DNA of 64,000 nucleotides from assembly GCA_023614405.1 (NCBI GenBank), contig CM042688.1, positions 378,993,331 to 379,057,330 of the forward strand, given 5' to 3'. A program made the position numbers and the translations under genes. Source of the stretch: Avena insularis. Taxonomy: Eukaryota; Streptophyta; Magnoliopsida; Poales; Poaceae. The notes beneath the pieces were generated by a model, which worked only from the letters and a program-made list of their open reading frames with translations, ran no database searches and was not told where the DNA came from. Shown piece after piece: positions 12,401 to 23,799 of the stretch; the first letter of the stretch is position 1; each line of letters begins with the position of its first letter.

Positions 12401-14089
12401 TGGGCTCTCGGTGGTGGTGGATCGGGCGGGACGCGTCGGATCGGCGGTGGAGCTGGAGGACAAGCTAGGGTTTCTTCGAGGCGATGGCGGTGTCTGTGAC
12501 TGGGGCTCCTCCTCCTCGGCTCCGTGTCTGAGCGACGCTGGTGCTCGGCTCGGCCTTCGCCACTGTGATCACCACGCCACCGGCTGGTAAGAGGAGGAAA
12601 GGTGGAGGTTTACGGTGGCAGCGATGGTGTAGCCAGTGGTAGGGTGACGGAGAGGAAGGGGTCTAGGGTAGATCTGGGAGGCAGAAGACGTGAGGTAGGA
12701 GATAAAGCGAGAGGGAGAGGGAGGTGCCATGGGGAGTGGTTAGGGATAGAGGTGGCTTGCCACCTTTTCCCTCCTCCTCCTTCACGTGCTTTCTGGGAGG
12801 CCAGGCGGGGGCTTCTGTGTGGGGCCAGAGCGTCAAGAGGTAGGCTCGGGGTGGGGCACGGCAGAGAGAAGAGAAGGAGAGAGGAGAGGGGAGGCTCGGG
12901 CTAGGTTGGGGGGAAGCCTCGGGTTAGGGTTTGGTACTAGGGTTGGGGTAGCTAGGTGGGCCAGGGTGGCCAGGTGGGGCCAGCTAGGTGAGAGAGGAAA
13001 GAGGCCGAGAGAGAGGGTGTTGGTAGCTAGGGTTAGCTTAGGGGGGGCTCGGGTAGGATTAGATGGGGGTGGTAAAGAGAGAGGGTGAGATGAGAGAGAG
13101 AGATGAGGTAGGGTGGTGTGTTCTCTTTTGACAAGACCAAACAAAAACAAGCCAAGCTCAAAAAAGATCTAGTCAAAAGAGAGGATGGGATAAAAGGTGG
13201 TGAGGTTTTAGAGAGAGAGGTTAGGTTTAGGGTTTTATATGCTTGCATGCATCAAGCAAGACCAAGCATGAAGAGGGGTAGAGATATGGGGGATGATCCA
13301 CACAAAGATTCAAATAAAAAAACCAAAAGACTAGAATGTGGTGGTTCTTGCATGGTCCATGCAAAATATTTAATGCCATGTTTATTCTTGTGAGAACAAT
13401 AATATTAACATGGCATTATTATTATGCATTCCCAAAATTGGAATAAAAGCCAAGCAAAAAGAATTAAAAGGATGCCCCATGTGGAGTAGATGGAGATGAC
13501 CATATTTGAATAGAAATGGGACTTGCTAGTGTGTATGTGCCACTAGGTATTTAGTAAGCCCAAAAATATCTCAACATGATAATAACCCCAAAACAACCCA
13601 TATGGAAGCTAGGAAAAGGTTCCACTCACAAGGCATGCAAAGGTGGCCATGTGGCTCTCATAAACCAATAATGTGGAACAATATGGTGCATATATGAGAG
13701 CATGTGGAGATAGAATTGGATCCACACCAACACATATGAGCTAGATTTAAATAGCAAAATAAAAGCAATGGCTCATATATGACTAGGGTGGTGGAATGAT
13801 GGGGTGATGACAAGAAAGGTGGTGGAGTTAATAAAAGATATGCCCCCAACTCAACTTGGGCATTTAAACATTATATCAATAACCAAATACAATATCAAGA
13901 GGCAAATACAATTAATGATGCAGATGAGAGAAGAACCAACACCAAAGGGTTTTATATGATGCTCAAATGCAAGGTGGCATGATGACATGAGCATGATATA
14001 ATGATGATGCAACAATTATATGTAGGAAGGTAGCATATATATAGACTAGGCTAGTAGCATTGCAATTGTTAGACAATTGGGATGCTACA
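9477..14089 (-). repeat. LTR C (complete LTR of the older element)
   Basis: TGTAACTACC...GGGATGCTACA, 4613 bp. It is clearly more diverged from LTR B than LTR A is, especially in its right third (about 13300-14089). Its right end abuts the Copia reverse transcriptase frame at 14090, so the older element inserted into that Copia; CATAT at 14090-14094 is the expected target duplication. A GC-rich block (about 11900-13030) has many chance open frames. Confidence 0.85.
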
Positions 14090-14506
14090 CATATACAACT
14101 CTTCCTCAATGTCACCATTAAGGAACGCCGTTTTGACATCCATCTACCAAATCTCATAATCGAAATATGCAGCAATTGCTAACAAAATCCTCACAGACTT
14201 TAGCTTCGCTACTGGTGAGAAAGTCTCATCGTAGTCAACTCCTTGAATTTGTCGGAACCCTTTCGCGACAAGTCGAGCTTTATAGACGGTAACATTACCA
14301 TCAGCATCTGTTTTTCTTTTGAAAATCCATTTTTTCTCGATAGTCTTACGACCATCCGGTAAGTCCACCAAAGTCCATACTTGGTTTTCGTACATGGATC
14401 CCATTTCGGATTTCATGGCTTCTAGCCATTTGTCGGAATCTAGGCTCACCATAGCTTCTTCATACGTTGCAGGGTCATCAGTGTTGTCCACCAACATGAC
14501 GTTCAA
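14090..14506 (-). pseudogene. Copia reverse transcriptase, N-terminal part, interrupted
   Basis: The frame carries the Copia RT start: a WLEAMKSEM segment, WTLVDLPDGRK, KKWIFKRK, ARLVAKGF and YDETFSPVAK. In place of a usual Gln after FDYEIW there is TAG, followed in frame by MDVKTAFLNG and then EEELYM, where the LARD LTR interrupts it. The YxDD catalytic box lies beyond the break, outside the window. It is a truncated pseudogene. Confidence 0.9.
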
Positions 14507-15422
14507 GGCAGGGTCATATCAATCAGGAGTGGTACGATCCCTCGTTGACCTGCGAGGTTCAGCAGCAACTTCGTTCGAAGTTTCATGATCACCATCATGA
14601 CCTTCCTCTCCAATTGGTGCAGGCGGCACAAAAACCTCTTCCGGTGCTGCGCTACTCTCAACTCCGAGAGAAGGTTCAATAACCTCGTCAAGTTCTACTT
14701 TCCTTCCAGTCACTTCCTTCGAGAGAAACTCCTTCTCAAGAAAGGATCCATTCTTGGCAACGAAAACTTTGCCTTCGGATCTATGATAGAAGGTATACCC
14801 AATTGTTTCTTTAGGGTATCCTATGAAGACGCATTTCTCCGCTTTGGGTTCAAGCTTATCAGGTTGTAACTTCTTTACATACGCTTCGCAACCCCAAACT
14901 TTAAGGAACGACAACTTAGGTTTCTTTCCAAACCACAATTCATACGGTGTCATTTCAACGGATTTAGATGGTGCCCTATTTAAAGTGAATGCGGCTGTCT
15001 CTAATGCATAGCCCCAAAACGATAGCGGTAAGTCTGTAAGAGACATCATAGACCAAACCATATCTAAGAGAGTTCGATTACGATGTTCGGACACACCATT
15101 ACGCTGTGGTGTTCCCGGCGGTGTCAACTGCGAAAGTATTCCACATTTCTTTAAATGCATGCCAAACTCATAACTTAGATATTCACCTCCGCATGTCGAG
15201 CAGAAACTTAATCTTCTTGTTACGATGATTTTCCACTTCACTTTGAAATTCCTTAAACTTCTCGAAAGTTTTGGACTTATGTTTCATAAAGTAGACATAC
15301 CCATATCTACTTAAGTCATCTGTGAAAGTGAGAACATAACGATATCCACCACGTGATGCTACACTCATTGGACCACACACATCGGTATGTATTATTTCCA
15401 ATAAGTCTGTAGCTCGCTCCAT
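14507..15422 (-). pseudogene. Copia integrase core and C-terminal region, frameshifted
   Basis: Minus-strand segments contain the first catalytic Asp region (IIHTDVCGPM, ending near 15390) and the last catalytic Glu region (PQRNGVSEHRNRTLLDM, near 15110). The stretch between, where the middle Asp is expected, shifts frame near 15185-15240, so the domain is not continuous. Downstream are the Copia-typical WGYALETAAFTLNR and CVFIGYPKETIGYTFY segments. Integrase would insert the cDNA; this copy cannot make it. Confidence 0.85.
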
Positions 15423-15425
15423 TAT

Positions 15426-15902
15426 TCAAGAGAATGGAGTCTTAGTCATTTTTCCCATTAGACATGCTTCGCATCTTTCAAGTGATTCAAAATCAAGTGA
15501 TTCAAGAAGTCCATCGGAATGGAGTTTCTTCATACGCTTCACTCCAATGTGACCAAGATGACAGTGCCACATGTATGTAGAATTATCATTCAATTTTGTT
15601 CGTTTAGCATCTATGTTGTGAACATGTGTATCACTACTATCAAGATTCAGTAAGAATAAACCATTCATCTCAGGTGCATTACCATAAAAGACATTACTCA
15701 TATAAATCGAACAACCTTTATTCTCAGACTTAAAAGAGTAACCGTCTCGCAATAAACAAGATCCAGATATAATGTTCATGCTTAACGCAGGCACCAAATA
15801 AAAATTATTTAAATTTAAAACTAATCCCAATGGTAGATGTAGAGGGAGCGTGCTGACGGCGATCACATCAACCTTGGAGCCATTTCCAACGCGCATCGTC
15901 AC
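15426..15902 (-). pseudogene. Copia protease C-terminal part and integrase zinc-binding (pre-integrase) region
   Basis: The frame holds MRVGNGSKVDVIA, SGSCLLRDGYSFKSE and a His/Cys zinc-binding region (CHLGHIGVKRM ... CEACLMGK) typical of the GAG-pre-integrase domain. A stop at its end (near 15424) separates it from the integrase frame. Confidence 0.85.
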
Positions 15903-15929
15903 CTCGTCTCTCGCCAGTCTTTGTTTATT

Positions 15930-16112
15930 TCACAGCTCCTGTTTCGAGTTACAAATATGAGAAATCAAACTAGTATCAAATACCCAGGCACTACTACGAT
16001 TACTAGTAAGATACACATCAATAACATGTATATCGAATATACCTTTCTTCTTGATGTTGCCGTTCTTCAGATCCGCCAGGTACTTGGGCGATTCGCTTCC
16101 AGTGACCAGCAC
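15930..16112 (-). pseudogene. Copia protease N-terminal region, degenerate
   Basis: This segment contains SSAWVFDTSLISHICNSKQEL. The expected catalytic Asp-Thr-Gly appears as Asp-Thr-Ser, and a stop follows shortly after. It overlaps the gag 3' end in another frame, indicating a frameshift between gag and pol in this copy. Confidence 0.8.
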
Positions 16113-16878
16113 CCTTGTAGTAGAAGCATTCAGTTTCAGGCTTAGGACCAGCCTTGGGCTTCTTAGCAGGTGCGGCAGCTTTCTTGCCGTCCTTCTTGAA
16201 GTTGCCCTTGTATTTAGGCTTGCCCTGTTTCTTGAAATTGGTGGTCTTATTGACCATCAACACTTGGTGCTCCTTTTTGATCTCCACTTCAGCAGTTTTC
16301 AGCATGGACGATAGTTCAGGCAACGTCTTGTTCATGCAGAGCATATTGTAGTTCATCACAAAGTTCTTGTAACTCGGTGGCAGTGATTGGAGGACACAGT
16401 GAATCCCTAACTCATTAGGAATCGTTATCCCCAACTCTTGGAGCTTGTTTGCGTGCCTAGACATGGTGAGCACGTGCTCGCTAACGGAGCTACCCTCTTC
16501 CATCTTACAGTTAAAGAACTTTTCGGAGGCCTCATAGCTCTCCACAGCCGCGTGAGTCTCAAAAATGAGCTTGAGCTCCTTAATGATCTCGAACGGGTCG
16601 TGGTGCTCAAAGCGCTTCTGAAGCTCCGTTTCTAAACCATACAGGATGGCACACTGAAATATGGAGTAATGATTCTTCCGAGTGGCGTAAACATTCTTTA
16701 CGTCATCGGTGGCATCTTCTGCAGGTGGGTCACCTAGCGGTACTTCGAGCACATAGGTCAACTGACCAGCCCTAAGGACAATCTTCAGTCCACGGAGCCA
16801 GTCCGTGAAGTTGCTTCCATTGTTCTTAAGCTTTTCTTTCTCTAGGAACGCATTGAAATTGATGGAGAGGTTCGCCAT
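16018..16878 (-). pseudogene. Copia gag (capsid and nucleocapsid), 286 codons, C-terminally shifted
   Basis: Starts at ATG 16878 (MANLSINFNAFLE). The capsid region runs to about residue 215, followed by a Lys-rich linker and a zinc knuckle. The knuckle reads C-F-Y-Y-K-G-A-G-H-W-K-R: the second Cys is Tyr and the last Cys is lost because the frame shifts near 16070, so the last ~25 residues are out of frame. Gag packages element RNA into virus-like particles. The copy is largely open but non-functional. Confidence 0.85.
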
Positions 16879-18076
16879 AATCTACAACAAATTTTGCAAG
16901 TAGTTTAGACTAAGTTTATGATAAATTGAGTTCAATTTTAATTCTTAAATTAACTAGGTGAACTCCCACTCAAAACAACATTCCTCACATTGTCTTAGTG
17001 ATTACACGAACCAAGCCCACTACACCAAGTCCAATCTTCACGAGAGAAGATGTAGCTTCATCGGCGAACAATCTTCATGTTCATCATATCATTTATATGA
17101 CTCGTGCTCTACCTTTCAGTATTCCGTGTTCCGAGACCATGTATGTACATGCTAGGCTCGTCAAGATTAACCTTAGTTTCCGCATGTGCAAATCTGGCTT
17201 GCACCCATTGTATGCACACGTAGAATCTATCACATCCGATCATCACGAGATGCTTCAAAACGACGAGTCTTAGCAACGGTGCCAACTAAGGATGAACACT
17301 TTATTACTTGAAATTTAGTGAGAGGGATCATCTTATAATGCTACCGTCGCGATCTAAGCAATACAAGATGCATAAAGGATTAACATCACAGGCAATTCAT
17401 AATTAGTGTGATATGATATGGCCCTTTCTTCTTGTGCCTTTGATCTCCATCTCCAAAGCACGGACATGATCTCCATCATCACCAGCATTGCGTCAAGGTC
17501 AGTGGCGCCGCTTCATGGTTGTACATCATCACTAGCAACTATTACAACTACTTGGAATAAAGCTATTACAAGATGAATAGACACGCAGGTCTTAACAGAA
17601 TTAAAGACAACCATTAGGCTCCTGCCGGTTGCCATATTACAACAAGGATCATTGCATACATCAAATATAATCACAATCACATGATGGCCATATCACATCA
17701 CAAAACCCCTGCAAAAACAAGTTAGACGCCTCTAATTTTCTTTGCATGTTTTACGTGGTTTGGGGATTTCGAATAAGAACGGATCTTACCTACGAAACTG
17801 AACCACAACGTTGATACAAGTGCTATCAAGTACAAAGTGTAAACTGGATCTATACTATGGTGGGAGAGACAGACACCCGTAAAGCCACTTATGCAAAGCA
17901 AGTTACACGTCAAGCGTGGAGCAAGTCTCATGTGCGATGACATGTAAGGTTAGCCCGAGCCGCTTCATCCCACCATACCGCAAGATGCAAAGTACACAAA
18001 GCAAAAGATGGCACGAGCACCAACCCCCACAAAACCATTGTGTTCTACTCGTGCAACAGATCTCCGCATAAACCTG
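16879..18076 (-). other. Untranslated leader of the Copia element
   Basis: About 1.2 kb between primer-binding site and gag start with no credible coding frame. Long leaders are usual in BARE-like elements, so this is normal rather than an insertion. Confidence 0.7.
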
Positions 18077-18088
18077 GCTCTGATACCA
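18077..18088 (-). other. Primer-binding site of the Copia element
   Basis: Minus strand TGGTATCAGAGC, one base from the LTR end (...CCCGTCA). It places the LTR boundary at 18090. Confidence 0.9.
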
Positions 18089-18089
18089 C

Positions 18090-18922
18090 TGACGGGTTCG
18101 TAGCATGGAAAACAAAAAAAATCTCCCGCAAGAACGAACAAAACCCAGATCTAATCTAGATAAAAGCCAAGATCTAATCTATTATACATGTGCAACGAGA
18201 TAGATCTATACTAACCCTTGTAGACCCGAAAGCCTTGTGCGAGATCAGATCTCGTGGTTGATGTAGACGATCACTTGCCGATCTCAAGATCGAGTAGACG
18301 ATCCTTCTGGCGCGTTCTGCAGCGCTCATGATCGGTCACACGTGCGGAGTCGAAGCAGACCTTCCTCTCCCTGTTCTAGCGAGCAGCAGAGGTAGTAGAT
18401 CCCTCCACGGAATCCCAGCAGCACAACGGCATGGTGGTGGTGGTGGAGTAGAGAATTCTGCAGGGCTTCGCCTAAGCCAAAGCAGATGGAAGGAGGAGGA
18501 GAGAGGCGGCTAGGGTTTGGAGTGGGGAAGGGGCAAGGGGGTGGCGCCTCCACCCCTCTATATATAGAGGGAGGAGTGCGGCCTAGGGTTCCCACCCCTA
18601 GGCCCACCCCTTATGGCCGGCGCACAAGGAGGCTTGGGGGGAGAGTCCTTCCCCCCCCAAGTTTCCTTTACTTACCCTTTAAGTTTCCCTTTATCCTATC
18701 TTGGTTTTCAAGTAAACTCCAAAATATCTTCTAGAACCTTCTGAAACATTCCGAAACCTTCTAGAATCCCCATACAAACACTCCAGAACATTTCCTAACT
18801 TAGAAAATGATCCCCATTATATGAATCTTATTCCCCGAACAATTCCGGATCTCCTCGTGATGTCCCGGATCCAATCCGAGACTCCGAACAACATTCGGTC
18901 TCCAACGCACATTCAATATCTA
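18090..18922 (-). repeat. Copia 5' LTR, truncated
   Basis: About 830 bp remain. On the minus strand it shows a TATA box (TATATATA at 18559-18566), a CT-rich leader and a terminus ...AACCCGTCA. The U3 start (TGTTGG...) is missing: at about 18922 the sequence passes directly into a 5'-truncated chromovirus LTR. About half of a typical BARE/Angela LTR is gone. Confidence 0.75.
18559..18566 (-). promoter_or_regulatory. TATA box of the Copia LTR
   Basis: TATATATA in a GC-rich setting within the LTR, upstream (minus sense) of the leader. Confidence 0.6.
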
Positions 18923-20253
18923 CTTACACAAATAAGGATCTCATGATCCAGTCTTCATACAACAAGCAGTAGAAATAAAAGATAAGCGTAGCGGTGGGGT
19001 CCATCTTCAGGGGCACAAGTAATGCCGACGAAGGCAGATAGTCCTAGTTATCATAGCCGTCCTGCTGGCCATCATCTTGGTAGTCTCCTTCATAGTCTGG
19101 CCATGAGAATAGCCAGGGACAAAAGCCATGAGTACACTTTAAGTACTCGTAAACTACCACTAACAAGTAGTATAATTCTAAGTTAAAGTGCTAAATCTAA
19201 GTTTAACTATAAGGTTAACTTTGAAACCTAAGCTGAGTTCTGAAGCAAAGAAATATAAAATAAAGTTCTAGAATCACTTAAGTTGGGAAGCTATTGTCAT
19301 AAGCACAACCCTGTTGTGGTCAAGTCAAGATTCATCATTCATGCATAAGTTGTTTTGAAAACATTTGACAACGAAACAGTATGGCCATTCCAATTGTCCA
19401 TAATCGCAGACGCGGCTATTCGAATAGTTTGACACTCTGCAGAGGTGGTACACTTTCACCACAAGATTCGATACATCTGTCATGGATAACCCTGAATCAT
19501 CATACTTAGTATGCAGATAATCAAACATAACCATTCCTTTACACACCCTAGTATAAGCACCTCTCCTATGAGCATGGCCTCCCAACCATGACCATCAGTC
19601 ATCTTGGGCACTGCATAGGTGGACAACATTGAGAGGTAGCCTCAGCTCAAACCTCTCCCACGAGGGAACTAATACTAATGCATATAAACTTCCGGCTAAG
19701 CCTTACCCAATTCAGGTAGTGTGGTTGTACGGTAAATTTGGAATGGTATCGCATCCAAATCCAACCATTAGTTTTATAAAAGGGCTAAGGCTCATGCCCC
19801 AACATTTTCATCATCATAAACCATTTATGTTTCTGAACACATGTCAAAACATCTCAATAGAATGACTCATCATTCCAAGGTTTTCATAATTCATTTTCAA
19901 CAAGTGTTCCCATCTAAAGTGACTCAAGTTTTTATCTACTCTAAACTACTAAGTTAAGAGTGTTCACTAAGGTGGGAAGATGATGGGTTCAATCTCATGC
20001 CATAGAATGACATCTAAAGCTCATCTAAGTAGGTCAAGTTTTATACTCTTTATGCTACCTTCAAAACAAGTAAGGGGTTTGTGTAAAGTAAAGGAAGTAA
20101 AGCTTGTAAGGTAATACTTGGGGTAGTCATAGTCAAAGTGGTGTGACCAAAGCATGCCTAAGGCATCTTTGCTCATTCATCTAGCTTAATTCTAGCTTGC
20201 TAACAATAGCTTGCATTATTAATGGTGGCTTGCCTTGTGCAGTGGTTGAAGTT

Positions 20254-20279
20254 TTCTTCTTCTTCTTCTTCTTCTTCTT
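20254..20279. repeat. (TTC)n microsatellite in an LTR
   Basis: About nine TTC units. The other LTR copies have shorter, interrupted versions at the same site, so this is a local expansion. Confidence 0.9.
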
Positions 20280-21469
20280 GGTAGAACTCCTCCTCCTCGT
20301 AAGCTTGGTCGGTACTATATTCTATAAATACATACGGAGTACACAATCACCAAACAATACTTAGCTAGTATAATTAGTACTCTAAGGCACACGTTTGATG
20401 ATCTATTATCATCACAAACATCACAAGTTTTATTAACTAGTTTCATTCTTTTTATTTAAGAAAAGTAATTTCTACTCATTGAAAAATAACTAATATTTAA
20501 TATTCACCACTTAAAATATGGGATCATGTGGACACATGTCCTCACCACATATTCTAACATGTGGGAATGTGATTTAAGGGTTGCATCAAAGTTACTTTGG
20601 TTTAAGTTCATTATTTAATGATTTAAAGTGACTAGAAATGCCTATATAGCATTATTTTGGTACTAGTCCAAAGTCACTGCACGTAAATCCTAATATTATT
20701 ACATATTCAGATAGGTATGATGAAATGTGATTTTTGAGAGTTGGAATCAACTCAAAAGCTAACTTGGTTGATTTTATAAAAATGTTGCAAGGTGCAAATG
20801 CTTCTGTTATGTTATTTTTACTAGGAGAGATCTATAACTGTAATTGAATTAAATCCAACGGGCTTGGATAGCTAAATTCAATACCTTTTAGGCAAAATTG
20901 GTTTCATGCAATTTGGATTTGCAAATCTCTCTTAATTGATTTTCAAACTCAGAGACATAACTAAGTTTAAACTAAAAAGAAAAATCCTAAATCAAACTAA
21001 CTGGGTCGCGTGGGAAACTCTAACGGGCCGGCCCAGTGACACTCCATAGCGCGGGGCTCAACTGACAGGGGGTCCACAAGTCAGTGGCTCATAACGCACG
21101 AAGCGGTACGGGGCAATGTTGGTCGTTAGATTAGAAGGGTAATCAACGGCTGTGGATCGTCGTCGACGACGAACCCGTCGCCGGCGAGCTCTAACCCTAG
21201 CGGCTCAGTGGGGGTGCATAGGGGGCGTACCAGGGCTCCAGCGACGACGGCAAGGCGGGTAAACGGTCTGGTGGTCGACGGCGAACTCAGGGACGGTCGA
21301 GGCAGCTCCGGGGGTGGTCGCAATCAGCGGCGCCCTTCTCCTCCAGAGGCGGCCTGCTCCGGTGCAATTCCGGTGAACTGCTGCTCCCCGTGCTCCGGCT
21401 AGAGGTGTGGGACGATTAGTGTGGTGAGGGGAGTGGAGTGGTGTGCTTCAAACGGCTAGGGGTGCCCTC

Positions 21470-21477
21470 CTTTTATA
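21470..21477 (-). promoter_or_regulatory. TATA box of the chromovirus LTR fragment
   Basis: Minus-strand TATAAAAG at the position matching TATA boxes in the other three copies (38349, 52847, 60828). Confidence 0.65.
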
Positions 21478-22948
21478 GGCTCGATGGCGAGACCGAGAGG
21501 GATGGGCAGGCGACGGTGGCGACATGGCTACGGGCTGCTAGCGGCATGGCTGAGGGTGGCGATCAACGTGCGGTCTCCTAGCGGTGCTCTAGGAACTTAA
21601 TGCGGGATTAGGGGCGGTGGTATGCGGTCGGGGGCAGCTGGCGCTCTGAGCGGCAGAGACGGCGGTGTCCACGGCGAGCGGTGGCTATGAGGCGTTGGGC
21701 GGTGAACGGGCATGTCTGGCGTGTTCCCTGGGTCGTGGCGAGGCAGTGGGCGCGGGCTGCGGTCGAGCGGTGGCTTGTGCACGCGTGCCAGGTGCGGCGC
21801 TCTGGCGCGTGCTCGGCATGGCGCGGTGGCACTGGGCGCGGGGTTTCCTCGGTGGTCCACGGCTGGGCCTGGCTCGGGGAGGGGACAGTGGGTGGCGGTG
21901 AGGTGCTGGCTACCTCCTAGACATGGCGAGAGAGGGGGAGATGGTCTGTTGCAGCGGGGCAAGGTTTGGCCGGCGAGCATGTCCTCGGGTTGGCATGGCA
22001 TGGATGCTAGGGGGGTAGGGGATGGGTGTTATGGTTCTGGTTAGATCAAGAGGGGACAAAGAAATTAAATGGATATCAAATGGGGGCAAAACTCTGTTCA
22101 AAACAGTGAGCTAGGATTAGAGGTAGATTCTTGCCTGCCAGGTGTTTGATGAAATGGCCGCAAGAAAATTCTTTTTGAATTTTGAAAAGATTTTTGGTGG
22201 GTGTGCTAGTACTAATCTTGAGACTCTGTGGTTGCTTGGGTTTTGAAAATTGAGTTGGTTTGAGTGGTTTTTGAAATAGTGGGATCTTCCCATATGAAAT
22301 AGATTCAATTTTAAACTGTCATTTAAAATTAGTATTTGATTGTTTTTAGCAGATCACAAAATTAGTATTTGATTGTGTACTAGCAAGGGGTGCAAAGATC
22401 ACATTTGTTTCTGTTAAGTTCTGAGTACTAGGAATAGCCAAAGTAGGCATGATAGTTAATTTGGCCAAAATGACCATTCACTCCAATTATTCATTTTGAT
22501 TTGTTTTTCTTTGGGGTTTGTTTGGGAATAATCTAGATGATGTTTATTTCACCTAAGAATCATTTTACAAGCAATGGATCACTTAATCATGGCAATTCAA
22601 ATCAACTCCTATTTTTAAATGCACACACATATGAATGCTTTCATATTTTGAAATGGAAAAGTTTTTGTTAACCCTAATTTGGATGATTTGGATCTTAATA
22701 AGCTTGGATTAAAGTTTTGGGATGTTACAAAAGATCGAGCACGAGTCGCATGAATGATGTGACCGACGTTTAGGGTCCACCTTTGAACCCACATCGATGG
22801 CCGTGATCAATCGGGGGAGATGTGGCTGATAGGGGTCGAGTTATCACTAGAAACCCTTCTGGGGATAGGTGTTTCTGAGTGGAGTTATTATTAACTCATT
22901 TAATTATAAACTTAGTCTAAATTCCTTTTGCAATTATAAATGTATAAA

Positions 22949-23799
22949 ATGGTTCTTCCCGAGATTACCTTTCCTATCGACGATTGGTTAAAAGGAGAAA
23001 AGCTCAAGTTAGATGGATCCAAGTTTTCTGCATGGGTCATATGCCTGTTTGATCTCCTTGGAGAGAACAATGTAGCTGACTACATGACCTGCGAGATGTA
23101 TCTGGAGCCACCCTATTCTCATGAGACCCAGGATCAGCGGGATCTGCGTTATCATCGTCGTGTGATGGCCACGTTTATATTAGTGACCATGCGCCTTAGA
23201 ATGGAAGATGGGCTATGGCCAATGGTGGGGAGTCTCAAGCCCCGAATGGTCATGGCACATCTGAGAGCACATTTCATGGAACAAGTGTGCATGTGGGAGT
23301 ATGGGTTGATGGGGGACTTCCTCTCCATAAAGATGGATGAGGGCTCCTCACTGGATGAGCACTTATTGCGCCTCTATGATGCGTACATGAGTCTGGCATA
23401 CTACCTGGACAACTGGTACTCAAGCTCATTTGCGATGGGAGTTGTGATGCGGTCGCTTCCTCCAAGCTTCCAAGCACAAGTCAGGATCTGCGTTATGAGA
23501 AGCGACACGGAAACACTGGATTTCCTCAAGTTCATATCACATTTCAGAAATGTGATAGATGAGCCCAACATCGCTGGAGTCGTCAACGACCAAGGTATAT
23601 ATTTGATATACAGTTTCACAAATGTTATAATCTTGCAAACACAATGCAGTGTTAAAGTATATCTCATACTTGTTCTGTTTTACTGAAAACATGTCCTTCT
23701 CCATGAGAGGTGCTTGCTGGAGAGGAGGTGACGTTGCGTGTTGAGGGCGAGCATGATGATGACGGCCGACGACACTCTCCCTCGACATTTATCACTTAG
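22949..23799 (+). CDS. Copia-type Gag, two exons (22949-23594, 23708-23799)
   Basis: I chose ATG 22949 (MVLPEITFPIDDWLKGEK); an in-frame ATG lies three codons upstream. Exon 1 encodes about 215 residues of capsid: KLDGSKFSAWVICLFDLLGE near the N-terminus, then MDEGSSLDEHLLRLYDAYMS and MRSLPPSFQAQVRICVMRSD, segments typical of Copia capsids. No zinc knuckle is visible. A splice from CAAG|GTATAT to CCATGAG|AGG restores the frame into an acidic tail (EVLAGEEVTLRVEGEHDDDG) ending at TAG 23797-23799, about 245 residues. Without splicing the frame runs to 23686. Spliced gag RNA is known in BARE elements, which makes the model plausible. No stop interrupts it. Confidence 0.7.
23595..23707 (+). other. 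Probable 113-bp intron in Copia gag
   Basis: Donor AAG|GTATAT, acceptor CATGAG|AGG, AT-rich. The exons join in phase to a stop 30 codons later. Not experimentally supported here. Confidence 0.55.

Larger units (their letters stand above)
14090..18922 (-). mobile_element. BARE/Angela-like Ty1-copia element, truncated
   Basis: Read on the minus strand from the right: 5' LTR fragment (18090-18922), primer-binding site (18077-18088), leader (16879-18076), gag (16878 to about 16018), then protease, integrase and the start of reverse transcriptase down to 14090. The order protease-integrase-reverse transcriptase is diagnostic of Ty1-copia. The remainder (most of RT, RNase H, 3' LTR) should lie left of the window, beyond the LARD-like elements. 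Several stops and frameshifts make it non-functional. The BARE/Angela assignment is from remembered family traits, not a search. Confidence 0.85.
18924..22729 (-). repeat. Chromovirus LTR fragment (5'-truncated on the plus strand)
   Basis: Alignable along its length with 35830-39612, 50310-54025 and the reverse complement of 59570-63370. It lacks the first ~150 bases (TGTCAACACCC...) but keeps the other end ...TTTTGGGATGTTACA at 22729. No polypurine tract or internal sequence follows, so it is a solo LTR or deletion remnant. A minus-strand TATAAAAG lies at 21470-21477 and a (TTC)n tract at 20254-20279. Short frames inside are not genes. Confidence 0.85.

Noticed and set aside
12915..13250. 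GGGTTAGGGTTT and similar words resembling telomere repeats
   Set aside because: Single or double units only, embedded in LTR sequence and repeated in each LTR copy; no array.
1..14089. Apparent segmental duplication of 5-8 kb blocks
   Set aside because: Fully explained by three LTR copies of one retroelement with defined TG...CA ends, primer-binding sites and a polypurine tract.
1..14089. Tandem LTR array produced by unequal crossing-over
   Set aside because: LTR B is much closer to A than to C, and the point where internal sequence resumes fits a 5-bp target duplication; nesting is simpler, though not proven.
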